A DNA stretch of 64,000 nucleotides from Methanospirillum hungatei JF-1 (GCF_000013445.1 NC_007796.1:1896936-1960935), one strand, 5' to 3'. Shown: positions 50,888-60,767, numbered from the stretch's first letter. The notes: a model not told the origin generated them from the sequence alone. A program made the numbers and translations.

Positions 50888-52531
50888 TTAAGATTTCGTT
50901 TCCTTTTGCCCTGGAAAGAGGAGGTGAAGATCTATCTCAATTCCGATAACAGGCTGATCAATATCAAATTTGTTTAATACGCCGGGGTGGATCTCGCCAA
51001 ATACACCCATCTTCTTCCCGTCAACCATGATATCAACAGCACGGCCGGGGATGAATGCTGGATCAGCACTCTCCGCCGGCAGATAGGAGATCCCAAGTTC
51101 TCTCATTAATGCATCTGTCGTTGCATATGCCTCAGAGAAGTCTGCTCCGGGATGGGTTGACGCAAGGGCTAGTTTCTGGTATGTCTGCATGGAAGAGACA
51201 ACATCTCCGGTGTGGAATATCCGCTGGGGGAGTTCTCGACGCTTGTTCATCCGAAGCAGATCCAGAAGGAGCGGAAGGAGATCGGTCCTGACCAGCGTCT
51301 GCTCTTCAGATATCGGATGCAGGACATGAAGTGCCTTCGGATCAGGCTCCCGCTGCATCCGGGTATACATGACATCCTCATTTGATAATGTGAACGGCAT
51401 AACCTCCAGATATCCTAATCCAGAGCATATATCCCGGATTGCTGATGCAAGGGCGATAATGGGGTGTTCACATCCGGTTGCAAAGGTTGCCGGAAGCTCT
51501 GCCTCAAGGTTACCAAAACCGGCACCGATGGCAACATCCTCATACACATCCCACTCATGCATGATATCTGCCCGGTAGCAGGGTATCCGGATTGATACCG
51601 TGGAATCACCGGATTTTTCTGCTCCATATCGCATCTTCTTCAGGATGGTCGCGATCTCATCTGCGGAAAAGGAGGTCCCAAGGAGCTTATTACAGGATGT
51701 GACATTGATATTTCGAAGTGCCGGAGAGAGGTCGGGCATGACGACACCGTTCACCGTGACGCTTTCACATCTTCCTCCGGCGGTGATAAGGGTGGTACAG
51801 AGGACCCTGAGAGCTGTCATAACTGCACGCTCGTCAGTCCCAGTCACATCAAGGAGGAGGTTTTTCGATGATTCGGTAACCCGGGTTAATTCTCCGTTGA
51901 TGATCGGAGGGAATGAGAGGACATTGCCGTTTGCATCCTCTATAAGCGGCATGACCGGCTTATCCTTCACGATGTGGGAGTAGTCACGGCCTTTCGGGTG
52001 CTCTTCCATGATTTCAGTCAGGGTCATCTCCCGGTCATAATCCAGGGGAATAAAGGATCGGGTCACCGGGGCACCATAATACCGAAATGGCGGGGTCACT
52101 TTGTCAAGGTCATGCACGCCTATGGCTACTTTTGCCCGGCCACGGCCAACAACCCAGTGCAGAGCTTCCTGCACGCCCATGAGACTGATGATCGCTTCAT
52201 TGTCCAGCTGAATATCCCTGATAACCGCTGAACCAATGTATGGTCTGACTTCTTTCAGGTTCTCGTCGACGGAGAATGTAATAGATGAAGGACTGACCGG
52301 ATAGACTTCTTCTCCGGTCTCAAGTTCAAGGAATCCCCGCATGGCCCGGGCAACTCCTTCGGTTGAGTAGAGATCCACCCGTGACGGAAAAAACTCAACA
52401 TCCACCTGATCTTCAAGGATACGCTCAATATCTGAACCGATCATGGGAAGATGGTCAATGATGGTCTTTCGGTCAATCCCACACAGGCGTTCAAGATATT
52501 TGTACGGAAGTGAAACAACCGGCATCAGCAC
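50888..52531 (-). CDS. pheT: phenylalanyl-tRNA synthetase beta subunit
   Basis: The 547-residue archaeal-type beta subunit carries B3/B4 and B5-like regions and the C-terminal catalytic-fold core (RTDLLPLLLDLLRMN, GRAVDIMVDGKKMGVFGEIHPG). The archaeal subunit is much shorter than the bacterial one of about 800 residues, as here. With PheS it charges tRNA-Phe as an alpha2beta2 tetramer. It overlaps the end of pheS by seven bases. Confidence 0.95.
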   Translation of the reverse strand: MLMPVVSLPYKYLERLCGIDRKTIIDHLPMIGSDIERILEDQVDVEFFPSRVDLYSTEGVARAMRGFLELETGEEVYPVSPSSITFSVDENLKEVRPYIGSAVIRDIQLDNEAIISLMGVQEALHWVVGRGRAKVAIGVHDLDKVTPPFRYYGAPVTRSFIPLDYDREMTLTEIMEEHPKGRDYSHIVKDKPVMPLIEDANGNVLSFPPIINGELTRVTESSKNLLLDVTGTDERAVMTALRVLCTTLITAGGRCESVTVNGVVMPDLSPALRNINVTSCNKLLGTSFSADEIATILKKMRYGAEKSGDSTVSIRIPCYRADIMHEWDVYEDVAIGAGFGNLEAELPATFATGCEHPIIALASAIRDICSGLGYLEVMPFTLSNEDVMYTRMQREPDPKALHVLHPISEEQTLVRTDLLPLLLDLLRMNKRRELPQRIFHTGDVVSSMQTYQKLALASTHPGADFSEAYATTDALMRELGISYLPAESADPAFIPGRAVDIMVDGKKMGVFGEIHPGVLNKFDIDQPVIGIEIDLHLLFPGQKETKS

Positions 52532-53961
52532 CGACCTCCCTGAACGACCGGCACATTTCTGACCCAGTCAATATCACTCTGGTAGAGTTCACGAAGGTCA
52601 GTAAGCCCCATTCTCAGCATGGCAACTCGTGAGACACCAAGACCCCAGGCCAGAACCGGACAGGTGATCCCCCAGGGTGCGGTGACCTCTTCCCGGAAGA
52701 TACCGGCTCCTCCAAGCTCTACCCAGCCAAGACCCTCTATATATACCTCAGGTTCAACGCTGGGCTCTGTGTAGGGGAAGTAACCAGGTCTGAACCGGAC
52801 CGATTCAAATCCCATTCTGCCATAGAACTCTTTCAGGTATCCAAGAAGGTTCCGGAAGTTCACATGAGTGTCCATGACGATTCCCTCCAGTTGTTCAAAC
52901 TCCGGAAGATGGGTTGGATCGATGGCTTCCCGGCGGTATACCCGACCGATGCAGAAGGCCTTCACTGGTGGCTCCGGGTGTGCAGCGAGGTGTTGAATAG
53001 AAAGACTGGTGGTATGAGTCCGAAGCACGGTTGCTTTTGCCTTTTCAGGATCCCATTTTCCGCCCCATCCGGTTGACGAGGTTTCGCCTCCAGATTCATG
53101 CATATCACGGACTTTTTCCCAGCCAACCGGGAGCTCCTGCTTCCCGGCAAGATGGAACGTGTCCTGCATCTCTCTGGCCGGATGATCCTGTGGCTGGAAA
53201 AGGGCATCAAAATTCCAGAAAGCTCCCTGAATGATGCTGCCATGTAGTTCGGTAAAACCCATATCAAGGAGAATCCGCCGCATCTCATCGATCATCCGCT
53301 GGTAGGGATGGATCTTTCCAGGCCAGACCGGGCGGGGGTGCTTGGTGATGTCATACCGGCGAAGGGAGAGATCTTTCCAGGCACCTGAACTGATCTGGTC
53401 AGCAGTCAGGGTCCCGGTCTCTTGAGTGAGTGTGATCCCGGCAGCGGCGAGTTTTTTTCCCTCATCGGTGATAGTGATCGTATACCGGACTGACTCTTCT
53501 TCGGTAACAAGGCCACGTTTGAGAAGATCCTTCTTGATGTCAGCTGGAGCAGCATCCGGGTTTTTCAGAGCGAGCTCAATCGGAGACGGAGCAGGATCAC
53601 CGGTCTTGATGACATTTCCAGCTTCTATTTTCACCCAGCCAAGCCGTTTCATCCAGCCAAGACCGATCTTTGCATGGGGATGGGTATTAAGGTCAGCTAT
53701 GGATGCAGATTCTGAAAAACTGTCATAGAGCTGCCGTTCAGGAAGTCCCTCTTTCAGGTACTGAGTTCCTTCCTCGGTCAGAGTAAGTGTCGTTGTGACC
53801 GCACGATCAACCTGTGCAAGGCCTTTCTGGGACAAGAGTCCTCCATATTGAATGACTGAATCAGCAGGCCGGTCAAGGATTGTTCCCATCTCTTCCGGAG
53901 TCGTGGTTTCGGTCTTCACCAGCTCAAGAAGCAGACGTTTCTCGTTCAGGGTTAATTGCAT
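52525..53961 (-). CDS. pheS: phenylalanyl-tRNA synthetase alpha subunit
   Basis: In this 478-residue class II catalytic subunit the N-terminal region is winged-helix rich (LTLNEKRLLLELVKTETTTP), as usual in archaeal PheS. The catalytic part has HPYQRMIDEMRRILLDMGF, RVYRREAIDPTHLPEFEQLEG (motif 2) and LAWGLGVSRVAML (motif 3). It activates phenylalanine. Start ATG 53961 opens the operon pheS-pheT, probably continuing into the acylphosphatase gene. Confidence 0.95.
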   Translation of the reverse strand: MQLTLNEKRLLLELVKTETTTPEEMGTILDRPADSVIQYGGLLSQKGLAQVDRAVTTTLTLTEEGTQYLKEGLPERQLYDSFSESASIADLNTHPHAKIGLGWMKRLGWVKIEAGNVIKTGDPAPSPIELALKNPDAAPADIKKDLLKRGLVTEEESVRYTITITDEGKKLAAAGITLTQETGTLTADQISSGAWKDLSLRRYDITKHPRPVWPGKIHPYQRMIDEMRRILLDMGFTELHGSIIQGAFWNFDALFQPQDHPAREMQDTFHLAGKQELPVGWEKVRDMHESGGETSSTGWGGKWDPEKAKATVLRTHTTSLSIQHLAAHPEPPVKAFCIGRVYRREAIDPTHLPEFEQLEGIVMDTHVNFRNLLGYLKEFYGRMGFESVRFRPGYFPYTEPSVEPEVYIEGLGWVELGGAGIFREEVTAPWGITCPVLAWGLGVSRVAMLRMGLTDLRELYQSDIDWVRNVPVVQGGRC

Positions 53962-54231
53962 GATATCTCCACATGTGATCCAATTGTCAGTTTCTGTGTA
54001 TGGATTGGAGTTTGAGTTTTTTGTATGTGCTGCATGAATATATCTCCTGATAACCTATGCTAACAGTAATCGATTATTACAGGGGCCCGGTTTAGTCCAG
54101 ACCCCTATCTAAACGAAAAGAATGAGCAGGAAAAGAATGGAGAGAATGATCCAATAGTGCTCATGAAAGTCTGGTATAGTGTTTCCTGTGATTAGTATTT
54201 ATAGGATGGGGATCTGAAGAAGAAGAAAATT
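53962..54231. other. gene-free stretch upstream of pheS
   Basis: The pheST promoter region. An AGGGG...CCCCT inverted repeat lies around 54081-54104. I see no gene. Confidence 0.4.
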
Positions 54232-54443
54232 TCATGTCTCAAATATATCCGGATCAAGCTTTGCCTGCTTCAAAATCGAGATTAAGGTCCCTTTTTTAAG
54301 TTAATTATGAAGGGGACAGCAAATGATTGACCTTCTCGCTGTAAAACCGCATGATCACCACCTATTCGTCGAACAACTGCTCCATGATGGCAGAGAGTTT
54401 TAATCAATTCCTTTCCGGATATGACAGGGAGTTTATGAGACAT
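54232..54443 (-). pseudogene. hicA: HicA toxin, frameshifted
   Basis: ATG 54443 opens a HicA frame (SHKLPVISGKELIKTL, RRIGGDHAVLQREGQ with the His position kept as GDH). It reads to NLKKG and is then out of frame. The last segment (SILKQAKLDPDIFE) is readable one frame over and ends at TGA 54232. The 212-bp length is one base short of a multiple of three. The start overlaps the end of the hicB remnant by 11 bases, the normal hicBA order. The toxin is inactivated. Confidence 0.8.
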
Positions 54444-54657
54444 GTGCTATCTCTATCCGGGCAATCTGAGTCGTTGATAGAGCGAGCTTATCTTTTAAAT
54501 CATCCTGAAGTACATCGAGAAGGAGTTCAATTGCCTCTTTAATATTATCAAGCGCCTGGTCTACAGTTTCTCACTGGCTTATCGCTCCAGGTAATTCAAG
54601 ACATAGTACGGTGTATCCATCTTCTTCCTGAGGCATTATGAGAATTGTGTATTGCAT
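54433..54657 (-). pseudogene. hicB: HicB antitoxin with nonsense codon
   Basis: ATG 54657 opens a HicB frame (MQYTILIMPQEEDGYTVLC, then ELPGAISQ) that meets TGA where HicB proteins have the Gly of SQGET. A single GGA-to-TGA change explains it. Beyond the stop the same frame continues ETVDQALDNIKEAIELLLDV and ends at 54433, giving 75 codons in total. That equals the codon count of the intact hicB at 26211-26435. Both members of this hicBA pair are thus broken. Confidence 0.8.
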
Positions 54658-54935
54658 AACACTAATAATAATCGCATTTTCAATAGAATATTGATATCTC
54701 TCATCTCTATGACAAAACGGAATAACATTTTTGTTGATACGAGAACTCCCTATGCCCTTTTTAATGAGAATGATATCGACCATTCATCATTTTCATATCA
54801 CAACGTGGTAATACCACTCTGAAAAGAGATACCACATGGAAAAAACGGACTTCACCGGCTCTTTAGATACCTGGTGACAGGATGAGTTGGGAACGAGAAA
54901 GAAGCTAATTTTTTGCGAAACGAGGGATTACCACC
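54658..54935. other. gene-free stretch
   Basis: DNA between the hicBA remnant and the Fic gene. An upstream extension of the hicB frame to about 54783 is open but non-homologous. TATA-like sequence for hicB is present around 54690-54700. Nothing else is seen. Confidence 0.35.
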
Positions 54936-56078
54936 TTATGGGCCGGTTCCTTCGGCAATCAATTTCACATAATCTCTGTAGAGATATTTCCTGTTCCGCT
55001 TCCATCCGGTAACCTCTTTTACTATACCAGCCTCTTCAAATTTACGGACCAAATTGTTTGCAGTCTGTATTGAAACACCGCAATGGGTGCTGATATCAGT
55101 ACTGGTAACCATTGTCTTCATAAACAGAAGTTCTATCATCCGGGCACCATGAATACCGCCGATATTCTCGTAAATTACCCGTTTCACCAGTTCCCTCTCC
55201 AGTGTTATTATCTTCTTTACTAAATGGTGCGAATCAGTGGAGACTTCAATAACTCCCTGCAGAAAAAACTTCACCCATCCCTCCAGATCCCCATTTTTTT
55301 CCAGTGAAAATAAACGATCATAATATTCCGACCGGTTCCGTTTCAGGTAATAACTAAGGTTAAGTGTGGGTTTTGCAAGAACCTGTCTCCAACAGAGGTA
55401 CAGGCTGATGAGGAGGCGGCCGATTCTCCCATTTCCATCCAAGAAGGGGTGAATCATCTTAAATTGTCCATGAATGAGAGCTGATACAATTAACGGAGGA
55501 ATGGTTTTTTCTTCTGCGATAAAATTTTCCAGGTTATTCAGAAGAAATCTGACATTTTCCTGTGGTGGTGGAATATACCGGGCTTTATAGAGTGAGTCTC
55601 CTCCAATCTGGTTTTGTATGGGCCGAATCATCCCTGGCAGTGCCTTTGATCCCCGAACCTTCGTAAGGAGGATCCGATGAAGATCACAGAGTAGTGAGAG
55701 TGTAATTGGTTCATTTTTCACCCGTTCGAAACCGGTCTGTAAAGCCTTCATATAATTCGTAACTTCCCGGATCTGGTTTGGGTCATCATCAAAAGATACA
55801 TCAGCCTCATATGCGAGAATCCCATAAAATGTTGCGACCGTCCCCTCAATCTGGGCACTTTGCAATGCTTCTTTCCTGGCAAGCATCCAAATAAAGTGAT
55901 CCGGGTTTGGGAGCATATCAACCATGACATCAAGTCCCGATAATGCCCGATCTGCTTCAGAAAGCATGAGGTGCATGGAGTCATCATATTGAATATCAGG
56001 TGAGTACGGAAGACATGCAGGAATAAACGCGGTATACCCTTCAATCTGCTCTTCATATCTGCCGGTATTATAATGCAT
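54936..56078 (-). CDS. Fic-family AMPylase-like protein
   Basis: The 380-residue protein has the Fic motif HPFLDGNGRIGR at about 210-221, complete with catalytic His and phosphate-binding Gly and Arg. A class II inhibitory helix, SAQIEGT (Ser 74...Glu 78-Gly 79), lies N-terminal to the Fic core. The C-terminal winged helix (TSTDISTHCGVSIQTANNLVRKF) is typical of the single-gene Fic-wHTH family. Such enzymes attach AMP to target proteins and are held inactive by the inhibitory Glu. ATG 56078 gives the usual HYNTGRYEEQIEGY start. A longer start at 56153 adds unlike sequence. Confidence 0.88.
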   Translation of the reverse strand: MHYNTGRYEEQIEGYTAFIPACLPYSPDIQYDDSMHLMLSEADRALSGLDVMVDMLPNPDHFIWMLARKEALQSAQIEGTVATFYGILAYEADVSFDDDPNQIREVTNYMKALQTGFERVKNEPITLSLLCDLHRILLTKVRGSKALPGMIRPIQNQIGGDSLYKARYIPPPQENVRFLLNNLENFIAEEKTIPPLIVSALIHGQFKMIHPFLDGNGRIGRLLISLYLCWRQVLAKPTLNLSYYLKRNRSEYYDRLFSLEKNGDLEGWVKFFLQGVIEVSTDSHHLVKKIITLERELVKRVIYENIGGIHGARMIELLFMKTMVTSTDISTHCGVSIQTANNLVRKFEEAGIVKEVTGWKRNRKYLYRDYVKLIAEGTGP

Positions 56079-56153
56079 GTATAGCCACCCAGTTTGTGAG
56101 CAGATCCTTTCACATACACCCATGTTAGGAATTATATGAAGCCTGCCTTTCAT

Positions 56154-56508
56154 ATAATGAGATCATACGAGTATGTGAAACCTTCCTTTCATACGTCCTC
56201 CCCAGGATTGGGATCTCAGGATACCAGAAACATTATTGAGATCTTACAGTGTTTCCCGTCATGATCCTAAAAGCCATGATCAGAACCATGATCTTTCAAG
56301 TGGTAAGCAAGTCATTGATATGATCTCCGGGTTCCGGAACCCCTCAGTGATTCATGATTTCAAAATGCCGATAAATGTGGAGTTTGTGACCACTATACCG
56401 TAGAATGATTCATTGTTTCCAAATAAGGATGAATAATCCTGAACAAGGAAAATACAACAAAAAACAGATAAAAGGTTCCCTTTGAAAGAAGGGGAGTATA
56501 GGAAATTA
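56154..56508. other. gene-free stretch between fic and trpS
   Basis: The region carries several ATGATC/CATGAT repeats around 56260-56350 and a few short open frames without recognisable sequence. I see no gene or strong hairpin. A promoter for the fic gene should lie near its low-coordinate end. Confidence 0.4.
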
Positions 56509-57777
56509 TTAACAACTCTTTTCCGATCGTATCTGATCTGCTGCAACCGCCATCTTCTCCCTGAACTCATCCAGGAATGCCAAAACCCTCGCTGCACTAT
56601 CTTTCTTACATTGCCCGCACATGAGTTCTCCGGCCATGCATTTCCGACGGATTTCAGCAAGCTCTGCATCATCAGATACCATATGAAACAGATTTAAAAG
56701 AAACACCGGACACTTGTCTGCCTCCCCTCCCAGCTCTTTCTGTTCCTGGAGTGTCATCCGGCCACCGGTCAGGGCTGCCATGATCTTTCTGGTGACTGTC
56801 TTGTCATCCTCATAAAACCCGATGATACTCTCCGGAATACTGGATGACATCTTCCCACCGGTCAGACCGGGCATGAACCGGTGAAAGGTTGCGGACGGAG
56901 TGACAAACCCATATCCCCCATGGGTTCGCTCTATTGCCCTGACGGTCTTTTTCACAACATCAAGGGGAACATTGAAGATATCTATATGACCCTCGTACCG
57001 CTTAGAACCCCTGAATGCTTTATGAATCGCTTCCATCGCCTCTTCTGGGGCTTCTTTTGACCGGACACTGACATGGGTGTCCCGATCTTCGACGGTGAAC
57101 ATCCGAAGTTTATGAGCTACTCCTCTTGTCAGACGGATATGCGGATCCTGGTCAAGCCCCACCGGCACGATGGTCGGGGCCGGCTCTTCATTGACCTGCG
57201 GATGGAGAATATCTGCAACCTGGGTTAAGACACTCATGGCATGACCGATATCGGTATCAGGAGTAAAGCCATAAATTGCAGAGAGTTCAGAAAAATTCAC
57301 CTTTGCTGATGCTTCAAATGCCAGATCCTGCACGACCCGGTTCGAGCTCTGCTCATAGGTTTCCCCATGATACCCAAGAGCATAGAGGCAGGAGAGGTAT
57401 TCATCGCCATATTTCCGGCACTGTTCCCAGGTGAGGTTTCGTACTGCATGGGCCTCCCGGTCTGCGATGCAGATATAACCCCGTCCTCCCTGCTGCACAT
57501 GCCAGACCACTTCCTTCATGACCATCAAATGTCCGAGATGCGGGTGACCGGACGGCATAAACCCGGTCATCACATTAAACGGTTCATTGGTCCTGATTGC
57601 ATTCGCTATCTGATGATAATCGCGGTGGCCGAAGACGATCCCCCGTCTGATAAAATCGGGAGTCTCGGGAAGAAGATCAATGACGGTCTCGATCCGTTCA
57701 ATTCCAAACTCGGCATGCAGACGCTCGATATCTACAGACTGGTCTGATGCCCAGGGATTTACAACTTCAGTCTTCAT
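56509..57777 (-). CDS. trpS: tryptophanyl-tRNA synthetase, archaeal type
   Basis: In this 422-residue class I synthetase the HIGH-like signature is PSGHPHLGHL near residue 75, and the KMSKS loop is GGKMSSSIPES near 308. It belongs to the archaeal/eukaryotic branch and activates tryptophan for tRNA-Trp. The N-terminal extension (ASDQSVDIERLHAEFGIE) is normal. It ends with CMAGELMCGQCKKDSAA and a helical tail. It starts four bases after endA on the same strand, so the two genes form one operon. Confidence 0.95.
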   Translation of the reverse strand: MKTEVVNPWASDQSVDIERLHAEFGIERIETVIDLLPETPDFIRRGIVFGHRDYHQIANAIRTNEPFNVMTGFMPSGHPHLGHLMVMKEVVWHVQQGGRGYICIADREAHAVRNLTWEQCRKYGDEYLSCLYALGYHGETYEQSSNRVVQDLAFEASAKVNFSELSAIYGFTPDTDIGHAMSVLTQVADILHPQVNEEPAPTIVPVGLDQDPHIRLTRGVAHKLRMFTVEDRDTHVSVRSKEAPEEAMEAIHKAFRGSKRYEGHIDIFNVPLDVVKKTVRAIERTHGGYGFVTPSATFHRFMPGLTGGKMSSSIPESIIGFYEDDKTVTRKIMAALTGGRMTLQEQKELGGEADKCPVFLLNLFHMVSDDAELAEIRRKCMAGELMCGQCKKDSAARVLAFLDEFREKMAVAADQIRSEKSC

Positions 57778-57781
57778 GGTT

Positions 57782-58789
57782 CTAGAGTTTTATCCTGGCA
57801 AATTCTGTAAAGACAATGCCCTCATCATGTATACCGGCAAATAACATCTTCTTTTTGACACTGTGAGCCATCCGGACTGAACGGGATATACTATTCATCG
57901 GGAGTGTCTCCAAGGGCCCTATCGCCTGGACCAGCATCTCTGAGTGGATTTTTCTTCCAGAATATACCCTGAAATGATGGCCGAATTTATACCCGGTCTT
58001 GGGGATATACTGGAGTTCACGTAAATAGCGGTATACCGTGATCTTTTTATCCAGCTCTGGGTCTGAATCCTGGATACGGGCACAATATTCTTCGGCAGTA
58101 AGCGTAGCCTCGCCCAGCTGAATGGTGACAAGACCCTGTTCTATCAGGTATGCAGCTTCAACGGTTGAGAGAACTATCCGTGAATCATCCAGCCGTTTTC
58201 CGTAAAATGCCTGATCATATCCAAGGTCTGCTCCTGCGTTAATGATAACCGATATACTGGAGAGGAGGCCGGGTGCAGGTTTTGGGTCCGGAGTTACCTC
58301 AAGTCCGGGGAGTTTCTGGAGTTTTACTTCATAGTATGTTATCTCAAACTCGTCATCAACTACCGCAAGGACATGCTGTTTTCTCATATTAAGGGTAGTC
58401 CTGACTTCGCCCTGGACAACGGAAAAGTCGATCAGATCACGTTCAGAGAGCACGCGGACCATATACTGGGACTCTCCTTTTCCTGGTTTTTCTCCCCGCT
58501 TAAATACCCTGAAGTCATGAGGGCCGGTCTGAACCACATATCCCCGCTCCCTGATATCCCGGTACACCAGGAACGATCTGATCATATGGGCGTTATCTGA
58601 AAACCTGACCAGAAGCGTGTCAAAATCATATCCGGGGATCTCGATTCTCCCCCGGTACACGAGATAGAGTGCTTCTACCGGAGAGAGCCGAAGCCCGTCC
58701 TTTTGTGGTCTGCCAAATCCGCTCTGCTCATAAAGGGCATATCCTTCTGACCCCAGCAGGACTTTGTCTTCTTCTATCCGTGCCTTCAC
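57782..58789 (-). CDS. endA: tRNA-splicing endonuclease, double-length archaeal type
   Basis: The 335-residue protein consists of two tandem EndA repeats. The C-terminal repeat keeps the catalytic triad: Tyr in HHFRVYSG, His in KIHSEMLV and Lys in AHSVKKKM. The N-terminal repeat has Phe and Gln at the equivalent places (HDFRVFKRG, SQYMVRVL) and is structural. Such a fused chain acts as a homodimer (alpha2 type) that cuts bulge-helix-bulge introns of tRNA. It precedes trpS by four bases, consistent with the frequent introns in archaeal tRNA-Trp. Confidence 0.92.
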   Translation of the reverse strand: MKARIEEDKVLLGSEGYALYEQSGFGRPQKDGLRLSPVEALYLVYRGRIEIPGYDFDTLLVRFSDNAHMIRSFLVYRDIRERGYVVQTGPHDFRVFKRGEKPGKGESQYMVRVLSERDLIDFSVVQGEVRTTLNMRKQHVLAVVDDEFEITYYEVKLQKLPGLEVTPDPKPAPGLLSSISVIINAGADLGYDQAFYGKRLDDSRIVLSTVEAAYLIEQGLVTIQLGEATLTAEEYCARIQDSDPELDKKITVYRYLRELQYIPKTGYKFGHHFRVYSGRKIHSEMLVQAIGPLETLPMNSISRSVRMAHSVKKKMLFAGIHDEGIVFTEFARIKL

Positions 58790-59003
58790 GCCTTAAGATT
58801 TAGGCGTCGTCCATCATAAAACAGCCCCGGATACCGGATTGGAATGAGTCAGATTATTGAGAAATAAACTTCATGATGCTATATATAAGTGGTGAAATAT
58901 TCAAAGAGACAAATATCAGTATCCAGGGATGAACTGGAAAACAGACCGAACAGGAAGAAAAGCAATACTGATGTGAGCAGTGAGAATGAAAAGAGGGTCA
59001 GGA

Positions 59004-59306
59004 CTAGATAGACTCTGCGTTCCGACGATGCAGGCTGCTTATCTCATCCCGAAGTGACGTAACATCTGAAGGACGATGAGAATCCCTGATATCAACCCGG
59101 TCTGATCCTTCTGGGATGAACATGGCATCCATCAGCATCTCCACCCCGTCATACAGGATGGTGAATAGTTCACGAAAGGGAACACCCGTGATGAACACCG
59201 ACTTGAACCGATCACAGGTCGGAAAGATCTTCCGAATCTCATGAGCCTCGCTGATGTGTGAACCGATGATTCTCTCAGGACTGGTCCCGATATCTCCAAA
59301 AACAAG
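59004..59306 (-). pseudogene. truncated gene of unknown family
   Basis: An open frame of 100 codons reads VFGDIGTSPERIIGSHISEA, HEIRKIFPTCDRFKSVFITG and LYDGVEMLMDAMFIPEG. Its composition is clearly protein-like, but there is no ATG, GTG or TTG start until 59198. A TGA directly precedes the first codon at 59307-59309. The conserved-looking sequence begins at the stop, so the N-terminus is lost or the frame is broken there. I do not recognise the family. It ends in SLRDEISSLHRRNAES. Confidence 0.45.
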
Positions 59307-59492
59307 TCAAAAATTTCAGGAAATAGGATTCGGACACAACGGGGAACATATCATATCGTTTTTGCAGAGAGGATAATTGTATTTCTGGTAAATCGGTAAG
59401 AATATGTGAATATTCATACGCGGATCGTCTCCTGGGTTAAGGTTGTTTTTTTTACCCAGCATACTATAGAGATATTGAGGAAGTTCGCGTAC

Positions 59493-60767
59493 ATGACGAA
59501 CGAACACGGGTATAAAACAAAAGAACATCTAAACCTGACCGGAGAATCCGATCTTACCATCGAAGTTGTTATCCTGCTCATTTTCGGGATATTCATGCTT
59601 ATTTTCGGCCTTCTGCTCTTTCAGATTCACACCGGTGCTCTTCCCTATGCACCGGACAGCACATATGGATTATTTGTATTGCTAATTGCATTTCAGATTG
59701 TCACGATGGGAAAAACGCCTTTTGGTGATCTCAAACGGTCCTGGCTTCTGATACTTATCGGCATTATCGTTGCGATCCTGGGAATGGCTGCTGCTTTTGT
59801 CCCGGGATATCTTTCTGACCATATCAGGCTCATCGTCGGAGGGGTTCTGTTTCTCGGTGGTGTAGCTCTTTTCCTCCAACTCTTCGTGAGGGAAGACAAA
59901 GCCCGGACCTGGAGGCATGTATCCGGAGTACTTCAGCATCTGATCCTTGCCTGTGGGCTGGTGTATATCTTATCATGCATATGTGGCCTGATTACTCTTA
60001 TCCCCGGAATTACGACGGATAATCAGACTGCAGTCATTTTAATTCTGTTTGCTCTGTGTCTTTTTTACCTTTCATGGTGCATTCAGAAGGTTGCACGAGA
60101 GTACCCTTCGAAAAAGCAGGATGTAGAACATGAATCCGCGGAAAGTGCAGCACAAAAGACAAAAGGGATATGGCTGGTTCTGAAAGAGTCATCTATCTCA
60201 CTCTCTCTCGGGGTCCTTCTTCTGGTTGCAACACTGCTGACCCTTCTTGGGTTGGTTTTGATCCCGGTAAACCTTGGGGCACTCCCGTTTTCACAGGACG
60301 GACTGCTTGGGATGCTTCTGGTCGTGTTTGCTATTCAGATGATGGCTCTTGGAGAAACCCCGCTCGGGGCATATAAGCGCTCCTGGCTGATGACCATCTT
60401 TGGAATGACATTCGCAACTCTTGGTATTATATCCTGTATTGTTCCCGGGTTACTGACCGGTTTTCTTCAATTACTCCTAGGTCTGTTAAATATCATCGGT
60501 GGTGTTGTCCTGCTCATCGGCCGGTATTACCCGCTTCTTAAGGCAATGCGAAACCCTTCGGATCATCAGAAGCAGCCCCCGATACTGAAAAAAATGAATA
60601 TTACCCAGACCATACTGAATTTTGTATCCATAGCATTTGGTACATCAATGCTCATTCCGGGTATCATGCCAGGACTCATCAATGCCGTGATTATCGTAAT
60701 AAACGGACTGCTCCTCTTTGTTCTTGCAGGTTTCATCAGGAAGATTGAAATCCTCTATCCGATGTAG
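59493..60767 (+). CDS. membrane protein with an internal duplication
   Basis: The 424-residue protein consists of two related halves, each with about five hydrophobic segments. The first carries IHTGALPYAPDSTYGLFVLL and TMGKTPFGDLKRSWLL. The second carries VNLGALPFSQDGLLGMLLVV and ALGETPLGAYKRSWLM at matching places. The shared GALPxxxD and GxTPxGxxKRSWL motifs show an old duplication. It resembles DUF308-like membrane proteins only in general look, and the role is unknown. ATG 59493 has a GAGGAAG site about ten bases upstream; longer forms from 59406 are possible. Confidence 0.75.
   Translation: MTNEHGYKTKEHLNLTGESDLTIEVVILLIFGIFMLIFGLLLFQIHTGALPYAPDSTYGLFVLLIAFQIVTMGKTPFGDLKRSWLLILIGIIVAILGMAAAFVPGYLSDHIRLIVGGVLFLGGVALFLQLFVREDKARTWRHVSGVLQHLILACGLVYILSCICGLITLIPGITTDNQTAVILILFALCLFYLSWCIQKVAREYPSKKQDVEHESAESAAQKTKGIWLVLKESSISLSLGVLLLVATLLTLLGLVLIPVNLGALPFSQDGLLGMLLVVFAIQMMALGETPLGAYKRSWLMTIFGMTFATLGIISCIVPGLLTGFLQLLLGLLNIIGGVVLLIGRYYPLLKAMRNPSDHQKQPPILKKMNITQTILNFVSIAFGTSMLIPGIMPGLINAVIIVINGLLLFVLAGFIRKIEILYPM

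Noticed and set aside
54081-54104. GC-rich inverted repeat as a tRNA or terminator
   Set aside because: It lacks tRNA arms and conserved TPsiC sequence, and no T run follows. Only a weak hairpin remains.
54351-54542. Open frame on the plus strand
   Set aside because: It is the antisense of the hicA/hicB remnants, which explain the sequence better.
56260-56350. CATGATC-type short repeats as a regulatory array
   Set aside because: Irregular spacing and few copies in AT-rich DNA; chance cannot be excluded.
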